This document shows positions 1 through 8,099 of a stretch of 64,000 nt of DNA, piece after piece (position 1 is the first letter of the stretch; the number at the start of each line of letters is the position of its first letter). The stretch covers positions 240,732 through 304,731 of the forward strand of contig NZ_PJIQ01000003.1 in assembly GCF_002929745.1 (NCBI RefSeq), written 5' to 3'. The translations under genes were made by a program, and so were the position numbers. This DNA is from Arthrobacter sp. B1805. GTDB taxonomy: Bacteria > Actinomycetota > Actinomycetes > Actinomycetales > Micrococcaceae. The notes beneath the pieces are model-generated. The model did no database searches. It was not told the DNA's origin and was given only the letters and a program-made list of their open reading frames with translations.

Positions 1-909
1 ATCGGCAGCTCCTTCTACGGAGTCGACGGCCTCAACGACTGGAAAGTAACCGCCGTCGCAGGCCAGGACCGAACGATCAGCATCGAACCCGGAGGCGGCT
101 GGGGCCCCGGCGTCCACGACATATGGCCTGCCGCAGACGGGAATGTCACCATCGCCCTCGCGGCCGCAATGGGCTCACCCCGCTACGACCTCATCTGCAA
201 CCGAAGGAACTGGCAGCCAGTCGGCGGAGGCCCCAGCGCCTTCACCGTCGTCCCCGGATCCGCCACGCGGACAATCCCTGACGGCAGGCAGCACAACCCC
301 GGCACACTCGACGACCAGCCCCTCGCTCTCGTCCGCGTCGACCCCGACCGAACCGACATCCGCGAAATCATCGACCTGCGCGCGCTCGCAGGCGGCGGCG
401 GCGTACGCATCTTCGACCTGCTCGCCCGTGAATACCTCAACTTCCCCGGCGCCCGGGTCATGCATCAGGACACAGACTGGGCGTACGTCGCCGACACCAA
501 CGGCCAGTTCTCCTGGCAGCGATTCGGCCCGAAGAGCAGGGCCTACGGCCGAGTCGGGGAATACTACGAACCCCCAAACTCAGGGACCCGAGCCGACTAC
601 GTCATCTACTCCCACGAGATACCCGACCCCGGGTTTCCCTACCACGTCGTGGCCAGCGCGACCGTCGAGGCCGGCGGCGGCGGAGCGGGCACAAGGTGGG
701 ACGTCATCCTCGAAGTAGCCGGCACCTGGCTGGATGCTGCGCGCGGCGACGCCGTCGCCCCGTGGTTCAAGGTCAACGGCGCCGGCCCACGCTCCCCGAT
801 TACCGGTGCAACGACCGTACGGGTCATCGCACGGAAGCAGTTCGGAAGCGGCAACTTCGGCCAGTCCGCTTTCAACCAGTTCTTCACCGCCCTCGTGGTT
901 CCTGCATGA
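1..909 (+). CDS. Phage tail/baseplate protein, 5'-truncated by window edge
   Basis: The frame is open from base 1 and ends at 909, so the window holds about 302 C-terminal residues and the true start lies to the left. The protein is rich in Gly, Asp and aromatic residues and has no membrane segment or signal. Its position directly before small membrane proteins and an endolysin is where minor tail or baseplate genes lie in actinobacterial siphophages. No catalytic motif is visible. The assignment as a structural protein rests on context and composition, not on a recognised domain. Its stop overlaps the next ATG (ATGA), so the two genes are translationally coupled. Confidence 0.6.
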   Translation: MGSSFYGVDGLNDWKVTAVAGQDRTISIEPGGGWGPGVHDIWPAADGNVTIALAAAMGSPRYDLICNRRNWQPVGGGPSAFTVVPGSATRTIPDGRQHNPGTLDDQPLALVRVDPDRTDIREIIDLRALAGGGGVRIFDLLAREYLNFPGARVMHQDTDWAYVADTNGQFSWQRFGPKSRAYGRVGEYYEPPNSGTRADYVIYSHEIPDPGFPYHVVASATVEAGGGGAGTRWDVILEVAGTWLDAARGDAVAPWFKVNGAGPRSPITGATTVRVIARKQFGSGNFGQSAFNQFFTALVVPA

Positions 910-1382
910 GGCGGGGCGGCAGGTTGTCTCGCGCGCAACGACTCGATCTGCAGCTGTCGGGAGCCTCTCCTGCGCGTTGGTACGGACGAATCTGGGGTCG
1001 ATTGGAAGAACCAGCCGCCATGACTGCGGCGCAGGTAGGGACGTTTCTGTTCGCTGCGGCTGCCGGGATTGTCGCCGTGGCTGGCGGGTTCCCGTTCTTG
1101 CTGACCGAAGCACTCGGCCCGGTAGCAATTCTGGTCGGCGGGATCCTTGGGGTTGGCGGGGCCATCGGTGCGTTCGCTTGTCTGCGTGGGCTTTGGTGGC
1201 TTGAACGGATCGCCCTGTTGCTTGTCGGCCTCGGCTGGGCTCTCCTCGTTCCTTCGTTGCTCTACGTGCCACTGCGCGCTCTCCTTCGCGGCTTTTTCCT
1301 GATCCTCGTCGCGATCGCGCTCTTGGACATCTACAAGCGGTACCGGCGCATTGATTGGGCCTACCTGGACCCGACCAAGTAA
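906..1382 (+). CDS. Small phage membrane protein, about four TM segments
   Basis: This 158-residue protein starts at the ATG overlapping the previous stop. The first 35-40 residues are basic and hydrophilic. From Met39 (a possible internal start at 1020) the chain is almost entirely hydrophobic, with roughly four membrane spans built of Ala/Gly/Leu/Val. It ends in a short charged tail with KRYRR. It lies in the tail-to-lysis interval of the prophage and may help lysis or be a structural-module membrane protein. No family is recognised. The ATGA coupling argues for the long start, and the hydrophobic core could also be made alone from 1020. Confidence 0.6.
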   Translation: MRRGGRLSRAQRLDLQLSGASPARWYGRIWGRLEEPAAMTAAQVGTFLFAAAAGIVAVAGGFPFLLTEALGPVAILVGGILGVGGAIGAFACLRGLWWLERIALLLVGLGWALLVPSLLYVPLRALLRGFFLILVAIALLDIYKRYRRIDWAYLDPTK

Positions 1383-1399
1383 CCGGAGGGACAACGGGG

Positions 1400-1699
1400 A
1401 TGACTCCGGAATTGATCACCGCACTGCTGGGAACCGGTGGGCTCGCCCTCATCATCCCGAAAGCGATCGAAGGCGTTAAGGCGTGGCGTTCAGGTCGTGC
1501 GCTCGAGGAGAAGGCGACAAACAAGAGCCTTGTCGATCGACTCGCACTCGCGGAGGCAAAGGCCGATGGCGAAGCCGAGTATCGCCGTCAGATCCAGGAA
1601 TACGCGGGGAGCCTACGTGTGTGGCTGGTGAACCGTGGGGTACCGGTCAGCGAGCTGCCGCCGTGGCCGAAGCGCAGAGACAACACTCTCACCGATTAG
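1400..1699 (+). CDS. Small phage protein with one N-terminal TM segment
   Basis: The predicted product has 99 residues and starts at the ATG at 1400, preceded by a good Shine-Dalgarno (ccggaggg, about 1383-1390). Residues about 5-25 form one hydrophobic helix. The rest is charged, Lys/Glu/Ala-rich and probably helical, ending with a Pro-Pro-Trp-Pro motif and a short acidic tail. The layout of one membrane anchor plus a cytoplasmic helix, just upstream of an endolysin, fits a holin-accessory or lysis-associated protein. No named family is recognised. Confidence 0.6.
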   Translation: MTPELITALLGTGGLALIIPKAIEGVKAWRSGRALEEKATNKSLVDRLALAEAKADGEAEYRRQIQEYAGSLRVWLVNRGVPVSELPPWPKRRDNTLTD

Positions 1700-1759
1700 C
1701 CCTCGTGCCCGACAGGGGCCGAGGTTCTTCATGCAGGACCTAGCGTGGAAGGCACGACG

Positions 1760-3586
1760 ATGACAGTTGAAGTTCAGGAGCACGTCCTCTCCCGGATCCT
1801 CGGAGTAGCGGCCAACCCCGACCAGCATTACGGCCTGCAGTGCGTCGACCTGGCGGACTGGTACGCCGAGCAGCTCTTCGGCGTCCCATGGGCGCAATGC
1901 CTCGGGCCAGTGGCAGGAGCCCGCGACCTCATGGACGTGGCACCTGACAAGTACTGGACCAAAATCTGGAACGACGGGTCAGTCGACCTGATCCCGCAGC
2001 GCGGCGACGTCGTGATCTACGAGGGTTGGGGCGCAAACCAGTGGGGACACGTCGGGATCCCGCTGCAGGCCGACCAAGACGGCACGAACCTCGCACAGCA
2101 GGACGGCTTCGCTCCCCCGCTAATCTTCGTCGACGGCGGCTGGTACTCGAACAAGCCCGCCCACGAGGCCCGGTACGACTACAGCCTCGGCGGCGTCACT
2201 ACCGTCCGCGGCTGGCTCCGCCCGAAGCTCGAAGGCCTCGACCAGTCCGCGCGTCCTGCAGGGCAGTCCTCGCCGCAGGCGCTCTCCGGCATCGACATTG
2301 CCTCACATCAAGCGGGCATCAACCTGGACGCTGTGCCCGCCGACTTCGTAATCGTCAAGGCAACCGGCGGCACTTGGTACGAGAACCCCGAGCTTGGCCA
2401 CCAGTTCGACGGCGCCGATGGGAAGCTCCGCGGCCTCTACCACTTCGCCCGCGAGGGGCAGCAGGCCGGCCCGGTTGAGGAAGCGCAGCACTTCTTGTCC
2501 CGCACTCGAAACCGCTGGGACGGCAACACTGTGCCCGTCCTCGATTGGGAAGCTGACAACGTGCACGACGTCGGCTGGGCGAAGACCTGGCTCGACACCG
2601 TCGCGGCCGCCCTCAACGGGGTGAAACCCCTGATCTACATGAACCTCAACGCCGCGATGTCTCACGACTGGTCTTCGGTCATCGACGCCGGCTACAAGCT
2701 GTGGCTGGCCCAGTACCCGTCAAGCGCCCGCCAAGGCTACGGGCCCTTGGCCGGTCGACCGAACACCGGCCGCTGGTCCACCATCATGTGGCAGTACACG
2801 CAATCCGGATCCCTCCCTGGCTACGCCGGAGGCCTCGATCTCAACGTCTTCTACGGCTCACACGACGACTGGCTCGCGCTCGCCGGTGGAAAGCCTGTCG
2901 AGCCGAAGATCGGCGCCGTCGTGACCCCTGTCGTGGTTGACCAGACGGGGTCGTACACGGTGCAGGCGGGCGACATGCTGTCCCTGATCGCTGAGCGGTT
3001 CGGCGTCAGCCTCGAGGCGCTCGTCCAGGCGAACAGGATCGCGAACGCCGATCGAATCGACGTCGGACAGATCCTCGTGATCCCGCGCGGCGGCACCGCT
3101 GTCGTCGAGACTGGCAACGTCGGAATGTACGTGGTTCAGGGCGGCGACAGCCTGACCTCCATTGCGCAGCGCTTCGGCACCACGGTCCCAACCCTCGTCG
3201 CCCTCAACGGCCTGGCCAACGCGGACCTGATCCACGTCGGCCAGACACTCAAGGTGCCAGGCTCAGCTGCAGCTCCAGTTGCAGCGGGCGCCCGAACACA
3301 CACTGTGCAAGCCGGCGAGTACCTGTCCTCGATCGCAGCCCTCTATGGCACCGACTGGCAAACTCTGGCCAGCCGGAACGGGATCACCAACCCCGACCTG
3401 ATCCAGCCCGGGCAGGTCCTCACCATCAGCGGCAGCGGGGGCGCTCGCGTGCACACGGTTCAGGCCGGCGAATCACTGTCATCGATCGCCGCCGCCTACG
3501 GGTCCGACTGGCAGACCCTCGCCGCTCACAACGGCATCGCGAACCCGGACGTGATCCAACCCGGCCAGCAGATCCGCATACCCTGA
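1760..3586 (+). CDS. Modular endolysin: CHAP + GH25 muramidase + 4 LysM
   Basis: This 608-residue phage lysin degrades host peptidoglycan at the end of the lytic cycle. Residues about 20-150 resemble a CHAP amidase/peptidase, with Cys28 in GLQCVD and a His in WGHVGI. Residues about 175-380 are a GH25 muramidase opening with GIDIASHQ and containing DWE and YPSSAR. Four LysM repeats (about 398, 455, 512 and 563 to the end), each starting with a VQxGD/E motif, bind the wall. There is no signal peptide, so export depends on holins. ATG 1760 is preferred over GTG 1745 because ggaagg sits 6 bases upstream. The stop overlaps the next start by one base. Two catalytic domains on one lysin are well known, but four LysM units make this a long example. 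Confidence 0.93.
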   Translation: MTVEVQEHVLSRILGVAANPDQHYGLQCVDLADWYAEQLFGVPWAQCLGPVAGARDLMDVAPDKYWTKIWNDGSVDLIPQRGDVVIYEGWGANQWGHVGIPLQADQDGTNLAQQDGFAPPLIFVDGGWYSNKPAHEARYDYSLGGVTTVRGWLRPKLEGLDQSARPAGQSSPQALSGIDIASHQAGINLDAVPADFVIVKATGGTWYENPELGHQFDGADGKLRGLYHFAREGQQAGPVEEAQHFLSRTRNRWDGNTVPVLDWEADNVHDVGWAKTWLDTVAAALNGVKPLIYMNLNAAMSHDWSSVIDAGYKLWLAQYPSSARQGYGPLAGRPNTGRWSTIMWQYTQSGSLPGYAGGLDLNVFYGSHDDWLALAGGKPVEPKIGAVVTPVVVDQTGSYTVQAGDMLSLIAERFGVSLEALVQANRIANADRIDVGQILVIPRGGTAVVETGNVGMYVVQGGDSLTSIAQRFGTTVPTLVALNGLANADLIHVGQTLKVPGSAAAPVAAGARTHTVQAGEYLSSIAALYGTDWQTLASRNGITNPDLIQPGQVLTISGSGGARVHTVQAGESLSSIAAAYGSDWQTLAAHNGIANPDVIQPGQQIRIP

Positions 3587-3726
3587 TGCGCTTCCGCCTG
3601 CTCGCGCTCGCGGCGGTCGCTGTCGGGCTCGTAACCCTCGTGCTCTGTTGGGCACTCCTAACGCTCTGGGAGGGCGCCTCTGCCCTGCTGGAGATCGTCG
3701 CCGAAGCTCTCGAAAGGAACCCGTGA
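3586..3726 (+). CDS. 46-aa single-span membrane protein in lysis cassette
   Basis: ATG 3586 shares its A with the endolysin stop (TGATG), and its own stop TGA (3724-3726) shares its A with the next start. The 46-residue product begins MRFRLL, has one strongly hydrophobic segment (about residues 4-28, rich in Leu/Ala/Val) and ends with an acidic amphipathic tail finishing ERNP. The perfect double coupling strongly supports translation. Its size and topology suggest a lysis regulator, pinholin-like or holin-partner protein. Function is inferred from position only. Confidence 0.65.
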   Translation: MRFRLLALAAVAVGLVTLVLCWALLTLWEGASALLEIVAEALERNP

Positions 3727-4064
3727 TGGGAACACTCGCAGCATCCATCATCCGCACCGTCGTCCCAGTCATCATCGGAGGCCTGCTCGGCTGGCTGGTC
3801 ACCCTCGGCATCGACTTTGACCAGGCCACAGACGAGGGCATCGTCCGGGCCGCGGAGACCGTAATCACCGCACTCGTGACGATCGCGTATTACGTGCTGG
3901 TCAGGATTATCGAGCAGCGTTTCCCCCAGCTCGGGATCCTGCTCGGGCTGCCGAAGGCCCCGGTGAGCTACGCGAACGCGAACACAATTCCCGGTGAGCT
4001 CACAGACCGTCACGGGCATTCCCTCGATCGCACGCCCGGCCCTGACCACCGGCGCGCCGGCTAA
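3726..4064 (+). CDS. Holin-like phage membrane protein
   Basis: This 112-residue protein starts at the ATG overlapping the previous stop. Two hydrophobic helices (about residues 8-30 and 40-65) are separated by a short acidic turn containing DFDQATDEG, and a hydrophilic, proline-rich C-terminus follows. Two-span topology, small size and location one gene after the endolysin are the usual signs of a phage holin, which forms the membrane lesion that releases the signal-less lysin. Confidence in 'membrane lysis protein' is good. The exact holin class cannot be named from the sequence alone. Confidence 0.75.
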   Translation: MGTLAASIIRTVVPVIIGGLLGWLVTLGIDFDQATDEGIVRAAETVITALVTIAYYVLVRIIEQRFPQLGILLGLPKAPVSYANANTIPGELTDRHGHSLDRTPGPDHRRAG

Positions 4065-4107
4065 CGACCCTTTCGGCCGCCAGGCCCTACCTGCATTGGA
4101 GTAGCGC

Positions 4108-6018
4108 ATGACCCGTTTCCCCTACCGCGGTGACGTCACCATCGACCCGGTAACCAAGCAAGCAGCGCCGAACGCCGAGGGCCAGATCTTTGACGTCGAC
4201 GACACTCAGTTCTCGCTACCTCTCACTGCTACTGATGCGGCCGGAACCCCGATCGCACTGCGCTCCAACGAGAACTGCGTCCTGCCGACGTTCTTCGTCG
4301 AGGACCAGACATCGGTGATGTGGAAGTCCGGTGACTTCGTAGCCCCGCTGACGACGTCGATGCCGATTCCCGGGCCGCCCGGCGCATCAGTCGTCGAGGT
4401 CCACGCGAACGGTGATGGCACAGCCAACTTCGCGCTGTCCGACGGCACGGTAGTCGGCCCTGTACCGCTGCCGGCAGGGCCGCAGGGCGACAAAGGGCCG
4501 AAGGGCATGCCTGCCACCGATGCTGCCAGCAACGACGAGGCCCTGACCGAGTTCGCAACAACTCCGGGAACCCAGTTCAACGCTGCACTAAGTGCCACCA
4601 TTGCGGAGGCGGTCCCGGTTCGCCCCCTGATCCCGGCGCGTACGCCGTGTGAGTCGCTAGCTCAGGTTGTGGACTTCGCTTCCGGATTTCACCGAATGGC
4701 TATCGCCGGGGATTCGACTTGGAATGACGGCGGCGACCCGCCTCGCAAAGTCTTGGCGCGAATCGCTGAAATCACACCCGCCAGTGTCGGCTCCCAGGAG
4801 CAGCAGTGGAGCACCAGCACGAACGCCTACGGTAGCCCTATCGTGGTCAAGGCTGGATCTGCTACCCCTGACACGGGCGGCACGGTGCTTTCAGATAACT
4901 TCAATCGGACCGCTGCAGAGCTGGTCGGTTCAGCCACAAGCGGCGGGCAAACGTGGGCGGGCAACTCGACCGGGTCGTGGTCATCGAACGGGACTGTTGC
5001 TACCCCGGCAGGAGTTGGCGCACTGTCGTTCAACGCGGCGGCGAAAGATGTCACCCTGACTTTGCCATTCACGGTCGTGACCACTAACACAGGGACGCAG
5101 ACTATCCTGCAACTCCATGCGTCAAGCACAGGCCTGTCCCTTGGTGACAACGACGTATTCGCGCAAATAGCAGTCACCAGTACAGGCCTTTTTGGATTCA
5201 GCCTCTGGAAAAGGATCGGCGGTGTCTCCGCGCAAATCGGCTCCACCAGCTACGCAACCGGAATCACTAGCAATACTGCAGCAGCGCAGGCAGCGACGCT
5301 CAAGTTGCAGATCGCCATCCAGCAGGTCACTGCGACCATCACATTCAACGGCACCGACACCGTGCTCAGTGGCACCATCACTGAAACGGACGTGCCCAAA
5401 ATCGGAACAATTTCAGGAGTGAAAGCTGGTGCCGCGGACGGGCGCATCAAACTCGACTCCATCACCATGGAAACCCCGTTCACGGCTGGTGTGGCTACCC
5501 GGATCGAGTTTTGGAACGCCGCTGTACCTGGCACGAAGCTCACGTATCAGCATGAGCGGCTGGCGACCATGTTCCCGACCGGAACGGCGTTTGATTCTCT
5601 GCTAGTCACGGGAGGACACAACAACGGCACACAAACAGCAGCGGAGTTCATTGCTGAGGTTGATGCTTTCATCACCGCATTCAAAGCCGCGCACCCGGAC
5701 ACGCTCATCGTCATCAGCTCGCAGAACCCGCAGTACGCGCCCTCCACCACCGTCGAGGCACATGCCCGCAGACAGGTAGCACTCCGCGATTACGCCATGT
5801 CCAAGGGTTACGAGTACATTCCCGTGTTTGAGGCGTGGAGAAACCAGCCGGACGGCGGGGTGCAATACATCCAGTCAGACGGCATCCACCCAACCGTGTC
5901 GAGCCCTACGATCTCCCTTGGCTGGTCCGGGTCCACCCTCACCGCCTCAGTGTGGCTCTCGATCATCAACTCACGGCGGCAAGTGGGAACAGTGCCGGCC
6001 ATTACCTCACTACCGTAG
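4108..6018 (+). CDS. Tail-fibre-like protein with split SGNH/GDSL esterase
   Basis: This protein has 636 residues. The N-terminal ~130 residues look like a phage fibre or baseplate adaptor and end in a short collagen-like stretch (GPQGDKGPKG). An SGNH hydrolase follows: the nucleophile motif GDST has Ser203, the GHNN block has Asn505, and DGIHP supplies Asp591 and His594. Between Ser203 and Asn505 lies a Ser/Thr/Gly-rich beta region (about 255-460) that looks like an inserted jelly-roll or LamG-type carbohydrate-binding domain. The likely role is de-O-acylation of a host surface polymer during adsorption. This is inferred from domain types and position after the lysis genes. Its 3' end overlaps the convergent downstream gene by 9 bases. 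Confidence 0.75.
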   Translation: MTRFPYRGDVTIDPVTKQAAPNAEGQIFDVDDTQFSLPLTATDAAGTPIALRSNENCVLPTFFVEDQTSVMWKSGDFVAPLTTSMPIPGPPGASVVEVHANGDGTANFALSDGTVVGPVPLPAGPQGDKGPKGMPATDAASNDEALTEFATTPGTQFNAALSATIAEAVPVRPLIPARTPCESLAQVVDFASGFHRMAIAGDSTWNDGGDPPRKVLARIAEITPASVGSQEQQWSTSTNAYGSPIVVKAGSATPDTGGTVLSDNFNRTAAELVGSATSGGQTWAGNSTGSWSSNGTVATPAGVGALSFNAAAKDVTLTLPFTVVTTNTGTQTILQLHASSTGLSLGDNDVFAQIAVTSTGLFGFSLWKRIGGVSAQIGSTSYATGITSNTAAAQAATLKLQIAIQQVTATITFNGTDTVLSGTITETDVPKIGTISGVKAGAADGRIKLDSITMETPFTAGVATRIEFWNAAVPGTKLTYQHERLATMFPTGTAFDSLLVTGGHNNGTQTAAEFIAEVDAFITAFKAAHPDTLIVISSQNPQYAPSTTVEAHARRQVALRDYAMSKGYEYIPVFEAWRNQPDGGVQYIQSDGIHPTVSSPTISLGWSGSTLTASVWLSIINSRRQVGTVPAITSLP

Positions 6019-6870
6019 TGCTGTGATTATGGCGTCTGCCCAGACACGTGAACCTGCGTCGTTTGGGTGGACGCCCGTCCCGTCGTCTAGGAGTAATGCG
6101 GTGAGGTCCGGTTTCGTGTCGAACGCTGACCTCACATCTAGTGTGGGCAGGCCGTTCGTTCCCGCCCACTGCTTCACTGCGGCCTGGTTCTCGTCGGTCC
6201 GCTCGGTTCGCGGCGGGTTGGCGGGGTTTTGAATGATGACTGAAGTTTCAGCTTCAGGTGCTGCGGAGGCAATGGCGTCATAGGTTGCCTGGAATGCGGG
6301 GCCGATGTTCTGGGGTGTTCCGTTGTGCCCGAATGACAGGAGAACTATGTCTGGGGTTTCCGGCTGGATGACCGAAAGTTTGTCGACCGGGTAGTCGGCG
6401 GACGCACCTGACATCGAGCCGTTCCAGATCGTAATCTGCTTTTCGGCGGTGCCATAGACCTTGGGCTGGGAGTAGTACTGCTGTTTGAGTTGGTCCCACA
6501 TGTGTACAGTCACGGTCGCGTTTTTCGCGAGGTCCTGTGCCCAGAGGTCCACCCATTCCCCGGAGCTGTTGCCTGTGGAGTCACCAAGAACGCTGATTAT
6601 GGAAGCGCCGTCGAGTGAAACCTGTTCAGATGTTTGGGGCGCTGGAGATGAAGTCGCCGTTCCTGTCGCCGGGGAGGTGGCTATCGCGGGTGTGGTGACC
6701 TTCGCGTTGTACGCTTCAGCCGCTGCCGCGTTCTCGGCCAACGATTCCCGGTTAGCTAGGTTCAAACCAGTGAAAGTCAACACGACGGCGGTGCCGAGGC
6801 AGGCCACGGTGGTAATCTTCGCCCGCTTCGTGATGGACGGGCGGCGCTTCGTTCTGCGTACTGACGGCAC
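6010..6870 (-). CDS. Membrane-anchored SGNH/GDSL-type hydrolase (prophage cargo)
   Basis: The product has 286 residues, from a GTG start preceded by a G-rich Shine-Dalgarno (gtggggg). A basic N-terminus (RRTKRRPSITKR) and one hydrophobic helix (about 19-38) form a signal anchor, followed by a Thr/Ser/Pro-rich linker (about 58-82). The SGNH domain carries GDST (Ser98), GHN (Asn183) and GVHPND (His268), the expected catalytic set for a serine esterase. It runs opposite to the tail genes, as cargo ('moron') genes usually do, and could alter O-acyl groups on the lysogen surface. It resembles in motif order the esterase domain of the neighbouring tail protein. Substrate is unknown. Confidence 0.75.
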   Translation of the reverse strand: MPSVRRTKRRPSITKRAKITTVACLGTAVVLTFTGLNLANRESLAENAAAAEAYNAKVTTPAIATSPATGTATSSPAPQTSEQVSLDGASIISVLGDSTGNSSGEWVDLWAQDLAKNATVTVHMWDQLKQQYYSQPKVYGTAEKQITIWNGSMSGASADYPVDKLSVIQPETPDIVLLSFGHNGTPQNIGPAFQATYDAIASAAPEAETSVIIQNPANPPRTERTDENQAAVKQWAGTNGLPTLDVRSAFDTKPDLTALLLDDGTGVHPNDAGSRVWADAIITALR

Positions 6871-6968
6871 GTGCTTCCCCCACTGTTAGAGACCTGCATA
6901 GATTATGCCCCACCTCTTACTCATCATGAATCCGGGATAGTAGGGAAGCGCAACGAAAGGCGGACTCC

Positions 6969-7061
6969 ATGGACGGGTGGATGGAACTTGGATACAACCC
7001 CGAACTCGACGAGTTCGACGAAGAACTGGAGAGCGAAGAGGACGTCCAGCCCTCTCAATAG
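6969..7061 (+). CDS. Possible 30-aa acidic peptide
   Basis: A short frame starts at ATG 6969 with gaaagg 8 bases upstream and stops at TAG 7059-7061. The product is extremely acidic (about 11 Asp/Glu of 30) with one Trp, two Tyr/Phe and no Lys or Arg. A perfect 14-bp hairpin follows 13 bases later (7075-7114), so this could be a short independent transcription unit at the prophage edge. No family is recognised. It is reported because the start signal and terminator frame it, but it may not be translated. Confidence 0.35.
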   Translation: MDGWMELGYNPELDEFDEELESEEDVQPSQ

Positions 7062-7074
7062 ATCCGGCTTAGTG

Positions 7075-7114
7075 CAGTAGAGCCCCCGCCCTTCATCGGA
7101 CGGGGGCTCTACTG
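7075..7114 (+). terminator. Perfect 14-bp stem hairpin before tRNA-Arg
   Basis: cagtagagcccccg pairs exactly with cgggggctctactg across a 12-base loop. No clear U-tract follows, so it may act as a weak or Rho-assisted terminator, insulating the tRNA gene from prophage transcription, or work in both directions. Confidence 0.6.
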
Positions 7115-7121
7115 CGTGGTT

Positions 7122-7150
7122 CGAGTTCGCTGAGTAGGTTCGGTTAGACT
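7122..7150 (+). promoter_or_regulatory. Likely promoter of tRNA-Arg
   Basis: A TAGACT hexamer (7145-7150) lies 11 bases before the mature tRNA 5' end. A TTCGAG-like -35 element sits about 17 bases further upstream. This arrangement suits an independent sigma-70-type tRNA promoter. The hexamers are imperfect and the call rests on spacing. Confidence 0.4.
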
Positions 7151-7161
7151 CTTCAGGTCCC

Positions 7162-7234
7162 GCCTCCGTAGCTCAGGGGATAGAGCAGCCCTCTCCTAAA
7201 GGGCAGGTCGTACGTTCGAATCGTATCGGGGGCA
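7162..7234 (+). tRNA. tRNA-Arg (anticodon CCU, reads AGG)
   Basis: A full cloverleaf can be drawn. Acceptor GCCTCCG pairs with CGGGGGC; the D-stem is gctc/gagc; the anticodon stem gccct/agggc encloses ctCCTaa; the T-arm is gtacg-ttcgaat-cgtat; the discriminator is A. CCA is not encoded. It lies between the prophage lysis/tail genes and the integrase, whose stop codon is one base from the discriminator. It may therefore be a phage-carried tRNA or a host tRNA used as an integration site. Confidence 0.93.
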
Positions 7235-7235
7235 C

Positions 7236-8099
7236 TCATGCCACGATGGACAACCCGTCGATGGCGTCCCTGCGGTCCTTGTCGAGGACCTGAGTGTAGA
7301 TCTGTGTGGTTGCCAGGCTCTCGTGGCGTAGCAGCTCCTGCACGGTCCTGAGGTCGACTCCGTTGTGAACGAGGGTCGAACCGTACCAATGCCGCAGCTG
7401 GTGCGGGGTGCCCTGAACGCCGGCCCGTCGCATAGCCGAGCGGATTGCTTTCCCTACCCCGTTCGGGGCGATCGTCTCGCTCGAGGTGCCGAACGGGAAC
7501 CATGGTCCCCAGCTGGGGAACGACGTCGCGAACATTGCGACAGTCTGGTGCAGCGGCAGTATCGCGGTCTTGTTGCCCTTCCCCGTCACCGTCAGGCTCA
7601 TCGTTCGTACATCGACGTCCTCCCCGCGGATCTTCGCGATTTCATGGATCCGGAGTCCCTGCAGGGATGCGAGCAGCACCATCATCTTCGTGCGCCGACG
7701 GTTGCATGCCTTCAGGATCAGTGGCAGGTCGTGACTGCTGACCGGCCGCGGCAGTCCTTTCGGCTGCCGCGGGATCGGAGTCTGCGCGGTCGGGTCCTCG
7801 GTCCGTTTCCCAGTCCTGACAAGCCATTTGCTGTAGGCGCGCAAGTGCTTGTGGTAGGTCGCCCTGGTCGACTGTCCGATGCCAGGCCGGCCGATGAACG
7901 TGATGACGTGCTCAGGAGTGATTGCGAGAGGGCCAGCGTTGGTCGTCGCGAAGAAGAGCGTGAGGAGGTATTCCCGGTCCTGGATCGTACGAGGCGACAG
8001 GCCCTGAGCTTCCTGCCACTTCCTCCAGGATCGGAGCACCCCCATAGTGTCGTTTCCCATACGAATCAGTTGTAGGCGAGGAACGTCAATTTGTGGCAA
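7236..8099 (-). CDS. int: Tyrosine site-specific recombinase (phage integrase)
   Basis: This 287-residue enzyme catalyses integration and excision of the prophage. An N-terminal SAM-like DNA-binding domain (about 15-110) is followed by the catalytic domain with the full set of residues: Arg150 (GLRIHE), Lys174/Lys177 (TGKGNK), His233-x-x-Arg236 (HQLRH), His259 (LLRHES) and the nucleophile Tyr268 (TQIYTQ). The TTG start at 8099 has agaagg 8 bases upstream. An internal ATG at 8060 (Met14) is the alternative. It converges with tRNA-Arg, one base apart. The region upstream of its start leads to a tRNA 3' fragment at 8613-8655, the expected place for the attachment site. Confidence 0.93.
   Translation of the reverse strand: MPQIDVPRLQLIRMGNDTMGVLRSWRKWQEAQGLSPRTIQDREYLLTLFFATTNAGPLAITPEHVITFIGRPGIGQSTRATYHKHLRAYSKWLVRTGKRTEDPTAQTPIPRQPKGLPRPVSSHDLPLILKACNRRRTKMMVLLASLQGLRIHEIAKIRGEDVDVRTMSLTVTGKGNKTAILPLHQTVAMFATSFPSWGPWFPFGTSSETIAPNGVGKAIRSAMRRAGVQGTPHQLRHWYGSTLVHNGVDLRTVQELLRHESLATTQIYTQVLDKDRRDAIDGLSIVA

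Noticed and set aside
7153..7503. 116-residue minus-strand frame over tRNA-Arg and the integrase end
   Set aside because: Overlaps the structural tRNA and the integrase in another frame; no start signal.
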